Below, one piece after another: positions 38,999 to 39,185 of a stretch of DNA of 39,185 nucleotides. Under the pieces are notes generated by a model. The model was not told where the DNA came from. It worked only from the letters and a program-made list of their open reading frames with translations, and searched no databases. The translations under genes were made by a program, and so were the position numbers. How positions within the stretch are numbered: the first letter of the stretch is position 1; each line of letters opens with the position of its first letter. Source of the DNA: a virus; the IMG/VR virus record IMGVR_UViG_3300046533_000691, positions 1 through 39,185 of that record; one strand, given 5' to 3'.

Positions 38999-39184
38999 TT
39001 AGGGTGATGGGTCTCGGATAAGTGGTGCGTAAGTGTGCTCGGGCCGGTCCCGCATCTTTCCGAAATTTGCTTTTGCCGGATAGATAAAGATCGGTTGGAT
39101 GGTAGGGGCGTCTTCGTACCGACTATTCGCGTTGATACGGTACATCAGCGCGCCCTTCCGGTATCCCTCGCTGGCAAAGATGAT
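38999..39184 (-). CDS. Partial gene at the window edge
   Basis: A 61-residue C-terminal end (IIFASEGYRKGALMYRINAN, then PTIQPIFIYPAKANFGKMRD), open to the window edge with no start seen upstream. An internal ATG at 39145 with GGAAGGG seven bases upstream could start a 48-residue form. No family recognised. If the window is circular this gene would follow the tail fibre accessory gene, but the junction brings a stop codon in frame three codons upstream of its first codon here, so a simple joining does not supply a start. Confidence 0.45.
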   Translation of the reverse strand: MIFASEGYRKGALMYRINANSRYEDAPTIQPIFIYPAKANFGKMRDRPEHTYAPLIRDPSP

Positions 39185-39185
39185 G

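Overview
The window is a temperate, contractile-tailed phage (or its excised or circular form) of an alphaproteobacterium, most likely a Rhizobiales host such as Rhizobium, Agrobacterium or a relative. The grounds are the gene content (a DUF1515 protein, a CII/CP76-type regulator, a rhizobial-style phage HTH replication gene and a 16-base match to the 3' end of a rhizobial-type tRNA-Leu) and the GC-rich codon use. I could not run a database search, so family names come from recognising the protein sequences.

Layout. (1) 41-20041, minus strand, read right to left: the late operon. It holds a gpZ-like minor tail protein, small and large (GpA-type) terminase, gpW, lambda-type portal, prohead protease, HK97-fold capsid, DUF2190 protein, head-tail joining and tail-terminator proteins. 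A complete Mu-type contractile tail follows: DUF2635, sheath, tube, frameshifted tail assembly chaperone, tape measure, DNA-circularisation/gpN, gpP, gp45, gp46, gp47, gp48 and fibre. The virion is therefore a lambda/HK97 head on a Mu tail. One plus-strand secreted-protein gene (6393-6770) interrupts the block. (2) 20109-27904, minus strand: the early right operon. From the promoter it reads Cro-like repressor, terminator, CII-like regulator, small DNA-binding proteins, an adenine methyltransferase, a large cytosine methyltransferase, a replication protein with iteron-like repeats inside its gene, and a NusG-family protein just before a terminator that separates early from late genes. (3) 27905-28800: the immunity region, with a LexA-type CI repressor (plus), 15-bp operators on both sides, and divergent promoters PR (minus) and PL (plus). 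(4) 28782-35632, plus strand: the early left operon. It begins with an RNA leader holding two hairpins with anti-Shine-Dalgarno loops, then many translationally coupled small genes, a complete DNA polymerase III beta clamp, a cupin-like protein, an HNH nuclease, an excisionase-like protein and a tyrosine integrase. (5) About 35507-35706: an attP-like site with a tRNA-Leu 3'-end core between inverted arm repeats. (6) 35769-39185: accessory genes (a second tyrosine recombinase, a Tat-exported protein, an Arc-like repressor and a zinc ribbon), then minus-strand genes that look like the end of the late operon (DUF1515, a tiny membrane protein, a DUF6527-like protein and a partial gene).

Late genes pointing the same way at both window ends, together with an attP that is not joined to a tRNA body, suggest the phage was cut open at an arbitrary point rather than taken with chromosomal flanks. 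I recognise no endolysin, holin or spanin, so some phage sequence probably lies beyond the ends. The overall logic is lambda-like: CI holds PL and PR off; RecA-stimulated self-cleavage would release them; PR drives replication and a candidate antiterminator for the late genes; PL drives the clamp, Xis and Int.
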